Source: Plumapathes pennacea (taxonomy: Eukaryota > Cnidaria > Anthozoa > Antipatharia > Myriopathidae). From it: 64,000 nt of DNA. Positions 11,255 through 23,859 of the stretch are shown here, in pieces; positions within the stretch are counted from its first letter, which is position 1, and each line of letters opens with the position of its first letter. The DNA lies in assembly GCA_964036295.1 (NCBI GenBank), contig OZ038462.1, forward strand, positions 10,588,440 through 10,652,439, given 5' to 3'. Both the position numbers and the translations under genes were made by a program. The notes under the pieces are model-generated. The model was not told where the DNA came from and searched no databases. It saw nothing but the letters and a program-made list of their open reading frames with translations.

Positions 11255-11699
11255 TTCAGTGAGATGTTTTGCACGTGCTTACACTGATCCGACAACAATC
11301 GCACGCTTCTCTCTGACGTTGTGACGTCAAACGACAGTCCGCTGACAGTTCTTGGCGCCCGCAATGAAATCCGAGATGGCGGCCTTGCGGCCGGTGCTAC
11401 TACCTTTGGGAAATAAAATCTGCAAAACAATTAATCAATTGGATAAAAGAAGCATTTTCCGGCAAGGAAATTCGGTGAAGTTTCTTAAAATAATACTTTG
11501 TTTGGTCCTCAGTTTCCATTGAATTCCATTGTGACGTTGATGGAAATGTTGCAATAACTTAATAGGCTGCTTAGGCTCAAATAAACTGCGACTGACAAGC
11601 AATGTATCTCAAGTTGCAGTTAAGTATTACTTGCGTTAACAAAATGTAAATCTCTCTCCAATAGTCCCAGTCCCACCCGGATATTTATGAGCCAACAAC

Positions 11700-14600
11700 A
11701 TGGAAGATGAAAAGGCAATTTCCGCAGCTGCAACGAAACGTTCGTCTGAACACCAAGTACTGTGTGTATCGGGGAGAAGACGAAAGGCCGAACCGACCCA
11801 TGATACTGCGTTTTCATGGCTGGTGGCGATATGTGGTTTCTTGTGCAACATAATCATCCTTGGCTGTTCGTACAGCTACGGAGTTCTGCTGCCTTCCTTG
11901 CTAGAGGAGTTTCACGCTGGCAAGGCTACAACAGGTACATATATGTCAGTAATTGTATGCAACTTACTAGTGAGTGCTTTGTGTTTCGCGATGTGTTGTT
12001 TATCGGAGGCTGAAGAGGAATAATGTAATAGAAATAACAGACACTGTTGCACTGGAATAATGGCCTTGGAGTCCCGGGAATAACGATGTTTCTTTTGGAA
12101 TATTCATCGACAATAACATTTCTCTGGAATAATGGAATATTACAATTTTGGCATTTACACGGATAATGAGATTTTCTAGATTGAAATAATGAATTATGGA
12201 AATTTTAAAGTGGGAATAAAGAAATAAAGAACACTGTATTATTCCTCTTCAGGCGACAATTGTTTAGTCGCGCCAGTCTACTGTTTCACATTTGACAGAG
12301 GCAAGAAGATGAAGAAGAAGAAGAAGAAGAAGAAGAAAAAACACTGGAAACTTTCTTTAGCGATTTGTTCAAAACACGAGTTAGTGGTATTTTTCCCTTA
12401 ACTGTTAACTGCAGTGTTCATACACTCACGCTCGAACTGCAAGTCGAACGATGCAATTTTACTCTGTTTTATTTACACCAACGCAAACAAAAACAATATA
12501 GCTCCCACAGCGACTGGTATCCCTTTGTGCTACTATAAATGGGCTTGTTGATATTTTGAAGGGCAGGTAAGAAGCCTAAAATTTGTCACTCGATTAAGAC
12601 GTCCTTCCGGCGCAAAAGTGAACAAAATTCGCGTTGCCAAGTCAATCGCGTGCAGTTTTTTTCGACTTCAGTCCTGTTCAAAGGCATAAAAAGGAGCACG
12701 GACTCTGATTTTTTGTTTTGGCAGCTGTTTGTGCTGTCAGGATGATGGAAAGCTATTGCAGACGTAACAAAAGAAATTTTGTGAAATGCACAGTGCCAAC
12801 GGGCTGTGTCTGTGCCTCTTCATAACTACTAAGTTTATACTTTTAGTACACGATACATTAGAAGGGAAATTGTATCATTGTCTCATTCTATTAACCATAA
12901 GGTACAGATGAATATTCAAAGAACATTATTTACAAAACTGTGGTCTAGGATGGACGGGCAAGCACAAAACAATGTTTACAATATTTACATCATGTTTTAA
13001 ATCTAACTTTTACTTAAAATACGCTAGTAGCAATGAAGCCTAATAGAAACTAGAAAAGCTCATGGAGATTAGGCTTCCTCCTGGGAGATAAATAAACGAG
13101 ATTTCAAAGAAAACGAAGCAACTATACTGGGCTAATTCACTTTAGAAATGTAATAGGGTCGACCGCAATAAATTGCAGCAAAACATTTAAAACAAACTTG
13201 CATGCCGGTACCTGTTAGTTGCTGTTGCTTGTTTTCCATTTGCGCTACTGAATTCCAAAGCCTACTTTTATTGCTCGAAATAAATACTTATTTTTCAAAT
13301 CTCATGCCTTATCATATGGCTATAAACTTTTCTGCAATCTGATTGACTGAGAGCAAGCAGGATAATCGTTTATTTGCATTGAGTGCAGTAAATGCTATCC
13401 TGGCCACCAATAATTTGTTCAGTTTCCTGCACTTTCCGATCTGTAGCTTTTCCACGACTGTTATCGGACTAGAGTTAGATTTCAGTGTCTGAAATAATAG
13501 CGACATAATAGCGCTCGTGCTTAAAATAATTTGTTTAAATTTTTGAGTCACGTTGAACTTTTTATTGTCACATGATAAACAAGTAATCCAGGTAATCTCG
13601 CCTGCGAGCGAAAACAACAAATCGTTCAGGCCCGTTTCAGACGTCGCTCCTCGCAATGAATGCAAATGAGCAAAACCTGTTGTTTCAGTATTGGTTTAAG
13701 CGCATCTGAGGAGCAGCGTTTGAACCGGGTATCAGTTAGGACTGTTTTGAAAAGCTGGACTGGATTTCTGACTGGACTTTAGAGTAACTTTCATATAACT
13801 TTATCGTTATTGAGCAATAAGATTATTCTCTCATGTTAAACCTTGCAGCATGGATTGGCACCCTGGCTACCTCCCTCTCGTTCTTCTTCGGTCCAGTCGT
13901 CGGGAAAATGTCTTCCCGTTTCGGTGCACGTATCGTTGCAGTATCTGGAGCCTTCTTTGCTTCCGCCGGTCTTCTAGCGGCCTCTCAATCACCAAACATA
14001 CCCGTTCTCCTCCTCACCTATGGACTACTATTTGGAGCCAGCTCTTGTTTCGTCTACACGTCTGTGTTCTTAATTGTTCCAACATATTTCCTAAAATGGC
14101 GCTCTCTTGCCGTTGGTATCATTGTGTGCGGACCAGGGGCAGGGATGTTTGTTATGAGTCCCATTTTAGGGGCCATCGTCGAGGTCTACAATTGGAGAGG
14201 TGCCCTGATAGCCGAGGCCGGCATGGTGTTCCTGATTGTGTTCCTTGCCGGTTGCAGCTTTCAACCTAACACATCTGACAGAGAAACTAAGAAAAATACC
14301 TGCGGCAACCAAGTTGAGTCAGACAACTCGTGTCATTCAGAGACAGACATTCCATTGTGGAAAAACAGACAGTTTATAGTCTACAATTCTTGTACAGCGC
14401 TATTGAATGTTGGCGACCTTATCCCAATTGTGCATTTGGTAAGTATAATCGATTTTATTGTTTGATTTTCTTTTAGTCAGCTTCACACCTTCCACCATCC
14501 CATTTCTTGATGCTATCTTTCAAGTTTTCTTCTAACCATCCTGCCTTCCTGTTTTTTTTTTCCCTTGATCTGTCGTCCTCTCTACGTTTTTCAGACGTGC

Positions 14601-15814
14601 GGTCACCTCATTTTTAGCAGATAGTGTATTTCAATGCAAAGCTCATCAAACCTCAAGACTTAGCAGCAAACTGCATACTAGAGCTTGATGCTCATATATC
14701 AGTTAGTTCAATTCATTTTTATTTTCTATAATATAAGTTGTGCCTAGGCTTGACAACGAGGTGAAGTTTACCTCGCGCTGGATCAAGTTATGACGACGAA
14801 CGCTGACCAACGTAGTTTGAGTTTAGTCGAAGTCGGAATCGTTAGTCAGTCAAAATAGGGCCCTTTCATCGTTTCTGTGTCCCTCTGACGAAGATTGCCT
14901 ATTTCCTTTTAACTCACATTTTGCCAATGGATTGTATTGTTCTTCATAATATGTGTTTGTTGACTGTTTCTTGGAATTCCAGGCATCATATTGCGAAGAA
15001 ATAGGAATCAACTTGAAAATGGCATCGAGGCTGTACTTGACCATTGGTCTTTGTTCTATGTTATCTCGCGTAGCCACGGGTCAGCTATTTGACGTCACAC
15101 GCTTAAATCGTCAGTCGGTGCTCCAGGGTGCCTCAGTTGTTCTGGGCGTGTCCACACTGCTGTGTCCGCTGGTCAAAACCTTCACGGGCCTAACGCTTTA
15201 TTCTGTTGGTTTTGGGTTAGCCAATGGATCCTTCGCTACTGCTATCAACCTTTTAATTCTTGATTCGGTCCCAGCTCATCAACGCCCACAGGCTTACGGG
15301 ATTTGGTTGTTTTCCCTCTCGGTAACTATGCTAATTGGAGCCCCACTGGGAGGTAGGTGGGGACAAATTTAACATTATTGTGGGGGAGGAGATGGTCAGG
15401 TACACGAGCAACAAGTTTTGAAAATGGTTAAATCTTGATATTGTAAAAAACAAATCGAGGTAGATCGATATTCTGCAAACACTAAACAGAGTTATTTAAT
15501 TAAGTATACGAGCAGTGTGTTTTGTGCTGAGTATGCCTCGGTTAACGCCAAAGGGCTTCGAAAAAAGAAGTAGCGAAAATTTTATCCGCATAAATAATCC
15601 AATGTACCGTTTCTATTTCTCAGGGTTTATGGCAGACACACTAGGCTCGTATGTTCCTGCATTTTTCTTCGCCGGAAGTGTTTACCTTGTTTGTGCCAGC
15701 CTCATTTGCATTTTGTGGTGTTGGAAGGGTCCGGAACTTTCACTTGTTCACGCTGAACTGGTACCAAGTTTCCCGGATGAACTGATAATATATGAGATGC
15801 TGACAGTGTTGTGA
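11700..15814 (+). CDS. Monocarboxylate-transporter-like protein (SLC16 / MFS), four exons
   Basis: Exons 11700-11934, 13849-14438, 14983-15352 and 15624-15814 join in frame (phases 1, 0, 1; GT-AG borders) into about 461 residues, a normal length for SLC16 proteins. The protein is a 12-helix major facilitator expected in the plasma membrane, carrying monocarboxylates or related small acids. The cytosolic leader is followed by TM1 beginning DTAFSWLVAICGFL, which resembles the family's DGGWGW box. A second signature, YFLKWRSLAVGIIVCGPG, in exon 2 matches the SLC16 TM5 motif. Polar loop text after about residue 220 is the usual large central loop. The last exon carries TM11-12 and a short cytosolic tail ending EMLTVL. 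The ATG was chosen because it opens the only frame leading into TM1. Substrate cannot be told. No AATAAA is evident just downstream. The exon 3 start may be off by one base. Confidence 0.85.
11935..13848 (+). other. Intron 1 of the transporter gene
   Basis: This 1.9-kb intron runs from GTACAT to TTGCAG. It contains a GAA/AAG microsatellite at about 12311-12336. No further gene is visible; the minus frame at 13312-13665 has no motif. Confidence 0.6.
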
Positions 15815-16012
15815 CGATAATGGTTGTTCAACTCACAACGAGGCCCAAACCAGATAGGCCGATTAACTTATTGAGATTTATAGGTCTTTATTTAAAATTT
15901 GAGATACCATGCATATGGTCGGGCAACTTGAATTAGAATGGACCCAGTCGATATTTTCACTACTAAATGCGAAAAATACTTCAACTCTACAGACTCAAAC
16001 GGAAAAGATATA
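15815..16012. other. Downstream flank of the transporter gene
   Basis: Presumed 3' UTR and intergenic DNA. No poly(A) signal of the AATAAA type and no recognisable frame is present. Confidence 0.3.
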
Positions 16013-16187
16013 CAGTCGAACCTCGCTATTTCGAACTCGGCTAATTCGAAGTCCCCGTTATTTCGAAGTCAAGCCGAATCCCTTTGGATTTATTTTTTCA
16101 GTCATTCCCTATCGGCTATTTCGAAACCCCGCTATTTCGAACTTTTTCTCATGTCCCGTGCGACTTCGAAATAGCGGGGTTCGACTG
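16013..16187. mobile_element. Pogo/Tc1-like MITE (CAGTCGAACC ends, TA duplication)
   Basis: The left end TA|CAGTCGAACCTCGCTATTTC is inverted at the right as GAAATAGCGGGGTTCGACTG|TA. TA dinucleotides at 16011-16012 and 16188-16189 form the target duplication. The 175-bp interior repeats ATTTCGAA-type words. This is the classic form of a Tc1/mariner/pogo-mobilised MITE; it has no coding capacity. Confidence 0.8.
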
Positions 16188-16563
16188 TACTTGAAAAACG
16201 TAAACTCCTAGATGAGCTCTTTCTTTCTCTTTTTTAAGACAAACATTGTTTGATAAAAATCCTAATAGTAATGTTGTTTTTGAGTGGAGTTAAAAAGAGA
16301 CGTTGAAAACAACCAATCAAAATGACATTGACGCCGACCTATTGTAGGTCTTCGCTCTGGCATTGGTCAATAAGTAATGTAATTATTATTTGGGTAATTC
16401 CCAAGGAAAATCAAATATTATTCTTCGTAAGTCGCGTTAGGGATATATGAAAGAAGTAATTTTGTTATTAGAGAAATATTCCGCTTCCTGCGGGCATGAA
16501 AATAACAAATAGAAACGTTCTTTTCATACAAAAATTCTGCATATTTAGCCTAGGCCCTTTCAA

Positions 16564-16602
16564 AAGAAAAAGACATTCACACAATGAGTATGTCTTTTTC
16601 TT
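16564..16602. repeat. Perfect 13-bp hairpin
   Basis: AAGAAAAAGACAT at 16564-16576 is exactly inverted as ATGTCTTTTTCTT at 16590-16602 with a 13-nt loop. No neighbouring gene explains it. Confidence 0.5.
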
Positions 16603-16734
16603 GGCCACACACCCACCCACCCATACAAATTTGCTACCGGCCACCAGTCGAAGATTAAATTTATTCCCACGCCCTGCGTGGGTACTAATCTGAGCACATA
16701 TCGTTTTTGAATGTCGTTCACGGGGCGAACTCCC

Positions 16735-16880
16735 CGCGCAGCGGGGTTTGCTGGGAAGAACCTCGGAACAGAATCACGTCACCGCGCAGCGGGGTTTGCC
16801 AGGAAAAAACTATCGGAACGGAATCACGTTCACGCGCAGCGGGGATTGCTGGGTAAAACCTTCAACCTCGTTCCCAGGCT
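16735..16880 (+). repeat. Three-copy tandem repeat of about 49 bp
   Basis: CGCGCAGCGGGG starts near 16735, 16783 and 16833. Each copy is followed by a TTTGCTGGGAA-like stretch and 'cggaacngaatcacgt'. GC content is well above the surroundings. Confidence 0.7.
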
Positions 16881-17083
16881 CTTCCCTCTCTCGGCCCAAC
16901 ACGTTGGCTTTTTTGCGATTTGAATGTTGTTCACGGAGCGACCTAGCACCCGCACCACAGGGTCTTTTGGGAGTCCGTCGCGAAGCAACAGACCACTTCA
17001 TTCACCGAACTGAAACTGGGAAAGTACTGTACTAACACGATGGCCTTCAAAGGCGATGACAAGACAAGCGAACAACGGTACAC

Positions 17084-17690
17084 CCACAGGCAGCCCACAA
17101 GGTGTTACTAAGTCACGCCTGATCGGTCAAGGTCTGATGACGTCACGGCCGATCGGTTAATAAGGATTTGTATGGGGAGATTTTCAAATCACATTTTATG
17201 TGTGAAAATAAAACAATCTTTCTCCTAAAATTTGTCAGATAACATTACGAGTCCTTATTTACCGTTTAAGGTGACTTTCGAGGCGATTTGGCGCCGATTT
17301 AGCGATTTTTTTTTTGTGCTGCCTGTGTATGTACTGATATTTTGGGAAGGCAGGAAGCCAAATGCCTAAAATCCCCGACTCGCTCTTACATAATCGCCGA
17401 TTTCTCCCCGAAATCATCGCTTAAACGCCCAAAATATCAGTACATACACAGGCAGCACAAAAAAAAAATCGCTAAATCGGCGCCAAATCGCCTCGAAAGT
17501 CACCTTAAACGGTAAATAAGGACTCGTAATGTTATCTGACGAATTTTAGGAGAAAGGTTGTTTTATTTTCACACATAAAATGTGATTTGAAAATCTCCCC
17601 ATACAAATCCTTATTAACCGATCGGCCGTGACGTCATCAGACCTCGACCGATCAGGCGTGACTTAGTAACACCTTGTGGGCTGCCTGTGG
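17084..17690. mobile_element. Giant foldback element: 263-bp inverted arms, 81-bp loop, TACAC duplication
   Basis: The left arm 17084-17346 and right arm 17428-17690 are inverted copies with only scattered mismatches. Outer ends read CCACAGGCAGCCCACAAG and its complement; inner ends read GTGCTGCCTGTG...ATTTTGGG and its complement. TACAC stands at both outer borders (17079-17083 and 17691-17695), fitting a 5-bp target duplication. The tip word CACAGGCAGC recurs near the inner edge of each arm. Transcribed, the unit would form a hairpin RNA of about 260 bp. No open frame is present. Confidence 0.85.
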
Positions 17691-17699
17691 TACACCGAG

Positions 17700-19265
17700 A
17701 AACAGGACGAAAAATCTGATGGGAGAAACATTAGCAGGTTGATTTTTTTTACAATAACACGTCAGTTTCTCGCTTTGTGATTGGCTAATTTTCATTATCA
17801 ATAAGAGGACAGACACATAAAATCGAGTGCTGACGACAGTGATTTGGACGAAGAAGGTGAATTCAGCTTCAATTTTATCTCAGTTCTTGCAAAAGCGACA
17901 TTCGGCATTTGAAGTAGAGAACCAGAAGTGTTCAGAGGCAAATTCCTTGAGCTTTGTCTTGAAATTGTCGAGAAAACCGCAGCAGAAAAGCGTCTAGTTT
18001 CATTTCTTTCCAACTTCTTTGACAAAATTTTATTTTGCACGCGCTAAATGCTCACGTCAAACTGTCACTTTTTGGCCAATGAAATGTCTTGAATCTCAAC
18101 CTCGACCAATTAGAAAGCAGGAAAAGTTGTTGACATCATTTCGGTCAAATCGAACAAAATCCAGTTTTCTGTACTATATAACATTACTGTATATAAAATA
18201 ATGTTCAGAAGAGATTTAAACTGTATTAGTAGCTAGTGTGGGCAGAAAAAAATTGCCATGATCTAAACAAGTTCAAATTAGATAACACTGACAAGTCAAT
18301 ACCCCAATCAGTGACTCAAGGTCAACAATCAATTTGCAAACTAAAAGATACATATTCTGATTTATATGCCAGAAGAGTCAATTTGCATTTACCACAGTTA
18401 GTATCATTTTACTTAAGCCAGCACTTTACTACATTAATTTCTTCCTTTTCCTAGATAGATTTGGTGATAATTATAGTTTAATAAGTTTTCTTTTGAACAA
18501 GTTTTTCTTTCCAATGCAGCTGCATGACATTAATTTCTGGTGAGATATTATAATTTTTAAAAACTGTTACTCTAACACAATTAGCTTCCCCACCCACCCA
18601 CCCACCTATCTCATGCCACAGAACACACTTTACAACATTCCTAATTATACTTTGATGCTTGTTTTGTTTTTCATAGGTCCCTAAATATCAAGACAAACAT
18701 GAAGTTCACTAAGTCTAACTGGAAAAAGTATCTTTCTGTGATTAGGAAGAGTTAGTTTATACCCACATGGTATGGGAAATGAGACTTTTTAAAGACAAGA
18801 ATGTCAATACATGCAATACTAAACTGATGCTCTTCTTGTGTCTCACAGTATCTTACAGTACTTGTGGTGAATAATGTGAAAACCTGACTTTCATTTGTCT
18901 AATATTCTGTAGAATTATTGTATATTTATAATGCATTTTTCCATTTTCACTCACAGTAGAGCACAGGGGAGAGTATCAAGTTACGGCTATATTTCTCTGG
19001 CATGGGATTTTGTGTGTTTGTACATGTATCTAGGCAACACTTGCAACAATTGAGAACATCTGAGAAATATATTGTAACCTACTTGAGAAGTATCTATATA
19101 TTTCACCTATGAATGTGGTGCTAAAACTGACTCTGTATACTTTCTTATGAGACAAAAAAAATTACTGTGAAATGGACATGGCATGATGAATAATATTGTG
19201 AGAACTTCCTTCTTTCAAGACCATCCTACATATTATATAATGAAATTACTGATACTCGTCAAACA
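17700..19265. other. Intergenic DNA, no gene seen
   Basis: The region is AT-rich. A short acidic open stretch on the plus strand at about 17819-17911 (ADDSDLDEEGEF and onward) may be another TE-borne leader but is too short to assign. From 18200 to 19265 nothing is recognised. Confidence 0.35.
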
Positions 19266-19269
19266 GCAA

Positions 19270-19620
19270 TGGGACCCTGGTGGGGGGGGGGGGGGGGGGG
19301 ATACTCCCATATATATGCCATAAAGGTATGTGCCACCCCAAAGGGTATTGTTTTTAAACATTTTTAGTCTGAAATAGGGTATATAGTTTGCCTTTTTGGT
19401 CTGAAATAGGGTATTGATTTTGTGTTTTTGTTCCGGGATAGCATATAGAAATGTGTCAACGCGGACAATGCACGGCAAATGGAAGAAAAAACAGGGTGGA
19501 AATCGTTGGGTCTTAAATAGTGTATAATAAATCAGATATTTTGGTCTGAAATACGGGTAAGGGTTTTCAGGTCCAAGTGGCACACCCCCACCCAAAATTA
19601 TGATGAGTGTCCCCCAGAAT
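19270..19620. repeat. Poly-G-tipped repeat with 'tctgaaatagggtat' subrepeats
   Basis: A run of about 18 G (19281-19299) is followed by three or more copies of TCTGAAATAGGGTAT-like text separated by 25-60 bp, ending near 'aaattatgatgagtgtcccc'. A related poly-G-tipped segment with 'tataccctattcag' lies at 33320-33570. Confidence 0.55.
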
Positions 19621-19884
19621 GGAAAACATGCTAATATCATGTAAATGCTAATATATTGAAATGTGTGGTGTAAGCATACAGTACATGAGAGCTCTAAGCA
19701 ATGTCATGCATAATCGATTACTTGGGCATGGGACCTTTGCGAATATCGTATTTCTAGTAAAATAATGTTTAGCTAGTCAAATTTCGCATTCAGCGAGGGC
19801 GCTGGATATCCGTCACCAGAGCTAGCTTGAATATCAAATGGATGAAAATATGTTTTTTTTTTCTAGTGACAATTTTGAAACAGC

Positions 19885-20830
19885 CCTAGTTCCTGTGTGA
19901 CGTTCTGTGCTCTCGAAAATGAGACTGGGAACTAATTTCAATTTCACGTGATCCGCGTGAGAAACCGGAAACGACGGACAGTTATGAGTTTGTCAACTGT
20001 ACTGGAAGCTTTAGGGGTGGAAAATCGAACAATTCGCTCTGGAATCGCTACAGAGGCAAGGTAAATACACACAAAATTTAAGGTACGTAAGTTTCAGCTT
20101 TAATATTTTCTTAAGAGTCGAGTTTCACGATCGACAAAGATCCCTAGTGCATTTCCCTTCTCAAATACGCAACCCATGCTTGCCGCTTGTGCCAAAACCG
20201 CGACATTTTCCCGCCGTTGATCGGTTCGTGCTTTCTGTTCGACGCTATAATCTAAGTTTGTGCCGATATCATGAACAAGTACTTGAATAACTGAGCTGGA
20301 AGTCTCTCGACCTCTGTCAAGCCAAGGCATAAAGACGCCACAGGGTTTCGCACATATAGTTCCGCTCAGTTCTGGTGTTGGAGTTCTCCACGGCGAAGGT
20401 ATTGGTTCTTATGGAGTTCTTTTTAGCCTATTCTGCCAGTTATACTCTCAACAACTGGTTTGTGTATTGTCGTTTAATTCTTTTGTTGAAATTCACGGGC
20501 AAATTCCGAGAACATATATGCTACAAAATGAATGGTGATTTTTGAATGACCTTCCTGTAGACCTTGCCTAATACACGTCTGATCACGACTAGCAAGCTGT
20601 TGTCGTGAGAACGAATACTGAGAATGGCAAGGGCCAGACTAAAGCAAACGTGACGTGCTAACGTGCTGTAAATAAGCCGCACTGCCTTTGCTGAGCGGAA
20701 ATGCCAGTCGTGACCCAAACGGCTGTTATGACTAACTAATAGAGAGTTTGAGAAACCTAGGACGGCAACGGCAACACGAGGAACCAAAAAAGTATCTCCG
20801 TATTCCTTAAGTCTTTGTAACTTTGTCTAT
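19885..20830 (+). repeat. Interspersed repeat R3, first copy (left part)
   Basis: Near-identical text occurs at 52720-53580: 'ctagttcctgtgtgacgtt', 'ctgtactggaagctttaggg', 'tctggaatcgctacag', 'agggtttcgcacat' and 'tgatcacgactagcaagctg', in the same order. The element has no complete frame here. It appears to continue, after an inserted repeat, to the 23-residue-repeat frame at about 23400-23740. Confidence 0.6.
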
Positions 20831-21208
20831 TCTTAGGTTGCTTAATTTGTTCCGTTTTTGCCGAGGTTCTATTGCTGTCGAGAAATCAAGAATACAAAAT
20901 ATACTAGAAATACGATAATCGCAGATTCCCCCTCGCCCTGACATGGATGTTTTACTGAAGTTTTGACGCAAACACATCTTGGAAGTCAAGTGCAGGACGC
21001 AAAGAAAGGCGAAAAAATATCGCGTTGAAAAACAATCCTTGCGTGACGCCGTACGCCTTCTCACGGTGAGGACATCGTCGCGCGAAAGTAATTTAAGCTG
21101 TTTACTTGACCGGCCGTGGAACGGAAGCATGAACACTAATTTTTAGTTTTCCAGTTTTGAATTCATTCATTTGCAATACAAATAAATAGGCCTCCTGTGT
21201 AATTTATT

Positions 21209-22985
21209 GCTCGCGGAGGCCTGGGGCCCACGAGAGCTTAAAAATGGACATTTTTTATTTTATTTTTTTCCTTTTTGTGGGTCGAGAATCAGCACACGGT
21301 GATTGGTTCATATTATCACGTGCTGGGCGATGACGTAATTGACTTCGCTAAACAACTCGAGATGTGGCCAGTGAATTGCTCGTTACTTGTGTGTAAAAGT
21401 TAACTGCATCCCATCCAAACTCAACACCATTTGGCTCTGTGGAATAGGCACGGATAAACTGGATTTTCGGGAACGATTTTGGCTCGCGTTCACCGCGGAA
21501 GCTTTGAGAATAGCCGTAAACAAATATTTGATGGTACCGCTGTCGCCGATAAATATTTAGTCCCGACGAAACTTTCTGTGGGAACACGAAATACTTTTGG
21601 GAAGATAACAGGGCGAAAGCAGAAACCAAAGCTACGGTGAGCTTTAGCCGTAAAACAGTGACGCTTTATGCTTTACTCTGTACATGACATCTGTTGCCTC
21701 ATAAAATTCTTCTGCGTATCGTACATTGCCTGTTGAAGTGTTTCTTTCATTCGATCATGTAGCCTTTGTTACACAATGGTCAGTGAATACCAGAAATGAA
21801 AAATACACCGAAATAATTCTGAGGATTGAGTTTGCAGTCACAAATGGACTGAACACACTGTGAACAAAAGCGCAATAATATTGTAAACATCTCTCGTGTG
21901 ACATTCCTCGCTTTCAATTTTATATTTGTTACAGAGCACGAATACTCGAAAGCCTGATAGAAAAAAACGTATTGAGTTAATAAAAGAAAACACATAAGTA
22001 GTGAAGCGAAAAAGTAAACTGCATCCCATTCAAATTCAACGCCATTTGGCTCTGTGGAATATGCACGGATAAACTGGATTTTAGGAAAAGATTTTGGCTC
22101 GCGTTCACCGCACAAGCTTTGAGAATAGCCGTAAACAAATGTTTGATGGTACTTCTGGGGTATTGCAAATATCTCTGTCGCCGATAAGTATTTAGTCCCG
22201 ACGAAACTTTCTGTGGCGACACGAAATACTTTTGGGAAGATAACAGGGCGAAAACAGAAACCAAAGCTACGGTGAGCTTTAGCCGTAAAACAATGACGCT
22301 TTATGCTTTACTCTGTACATGACATCTGTTGCCTCATAAAATTCTTCTGCGTATCGTACATTGCCTGTTGAAGTGTTTCTTTCATTCGATCATGTAGTCT
22401 TTGTTTCGCAATGTTCATTAAATACCAGAAATGAAAAATACACCGAAATAATTCTGAGGATTGAGTTTGCAGTCACAAATGGACTGAACACACTGTGAAC
22501 AAAAGCGCAATAATATTGTAAACATCTCTCGTGTGACATTCCTCGCTTTCAATTTTATAGTTGTTACAGAGCACGAATATTCGAAAGCCTGATAGAAGAA
22601 ACGTATTGAGTTAACAAAAGAAAACACATAAGTAGTGAAGCGAAGGCTGGATTAATCGTGGCCTCTGATTAGAAATATGAGTCAAGGTCAAACTGTCATA
22701 ATCGATTGTGCATAAAAAGATATGTCACGCATTCTAAAGATGCAGGGTCGCTCAACCTTTAAGAAGCAAGTGTATGAGTGTTGTAATAATAATTTTTAGT
22801 TTAATCAAGGTGTCAAAAGAGCAAGGTGTCAAAAGCCAAGTTCTCTATACTGTGTGATATTTTTATGGTGAGAAATTGGAAGTCTCTCTTGGGAGTTCCG
22901 CTCTTGTCCCCTACTTTCCATTTTATATTCTGGTCTCGACCCAACTCACGCCGCGAGCTCACTGGCAAGGCCAGTCTAGTTTGAA
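21209..22985 (+). repeat. Interspersed repeat R4, copy with internal tandem duplication
   Basis: This block is homologous to 44782-45925. It opens with a GC-rich hairpin (GCTCGCGGAGGCCTGGGGCC...GAGAGCTT), then a T-rich tract and 'gtgggtcgagaatcagcaca', and ends with 'cactggcaaggccagtctag'. Here about 610 bp are duplicated in tandem: the stretch starting 'aactgcatcccat' near 21404 restarts near 22015, and both halves end 'agtagtgaagcgaa'. It interrupts the R3 element. No protein is encoded; similar short frames in the copies reflect sequence identity. Confidence 0.7.
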
Positions 22986-23399
22986 GTCTGAAGTGCATTG
23001 AACCGTGGCATTGTTTAGAGCATGCATATATTTATGAGACAAAATTGTTTTGTACATGAAAACAGCCTACCAAGAATCGAAGCAAGACCTGAACCTGAAG
23101 GGTTTAATAAAAGAAAACAGTAACTCAATCTGACTAAATCACTCTAGACTCCAAGTTCAGGATTGCGCTGAGCGAATACGCTCAAAACTGACGACAGAAG
23201 CGTATTAAAAACAATGCTTCGAGAGAAAATGATCAGCACAGATTTTATTATTTTCTTGAATGATCGAGTCAAGGGATACGTGATAGAATAATAATGTACT
23301 TGCAATTTCTCACGGTGATTGTTCGATTTCCACTGACTGCCGACCTTTTTTGCTTGTCCTTTCTGAATAAGTACCGATCGGGAGTTTTTTGTCCTCACG

Positions 23400-23742
23400 A
23401 CTCCTCAGATGCCTCAAAGAACCGCTTACGATACTGATCCCGATCCGCTTTCATGCGCTGTTGTCTTTGCGGAGTTCAGTTGTTTGCTGTGCCCGATTTT
23501 GCTTCTGATACTCTCTGTCATATCATCCTTTTGTGGCAGCAATTTCTGGCCTCTGGTTTTTGTTTTCGAAGGCTTTGTACTTCGTGTCTTTGTTCAAGAC
23601 AGATTTTCTCCTCTTCGACTGTTTCACGCTTGCGCCTTATCCTGTCATATTCTGTTCGTTTTTGAAGACGAGCTTCATTCAGTTTTTCAGCTTCCAAATT
23701 CATTTTCTTTATCGCAGAGCGAATCATTCGACATTCGTTCAA
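23400..23742 (-). pseudogene. Remnant of a 23-residue-repeat (STPR-like) frame
   Basis: The minus strand carries MNLEAEKLNEARLQKRTEYD, corresponding to MNLKARKLETERSREARLQK of the better-preserved frame at 26012-26500. It continues through charged Arg/Gln/Glu text with stops into a 'TPQRQQRMKAD'-like piece. It is followed on the plus strand by the GACT microsatellite terminus at 23862. It is thus a damaged copy of the same element. Confidence 0.45.
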
Positions 23743-23859
23743 AGTTTAGTTCAAATCTGTCAAATTTTATCCAACGCACGCATCCTTTATAAAGAACGAA
23801 CTGCCTTATAAGGAGTAGAATAGTTTTCCGTTAGTCTTTACATGAAGTGTTGTCTGCCC

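Noticed and set aside
21780-22115. Minus-strand frames shared by three places (21780, 22418, 45359)
   Set aside because: They lie in copies of repeat R4, with different ends and internal stops. No domain is present, so identity comes from the repeat itself.
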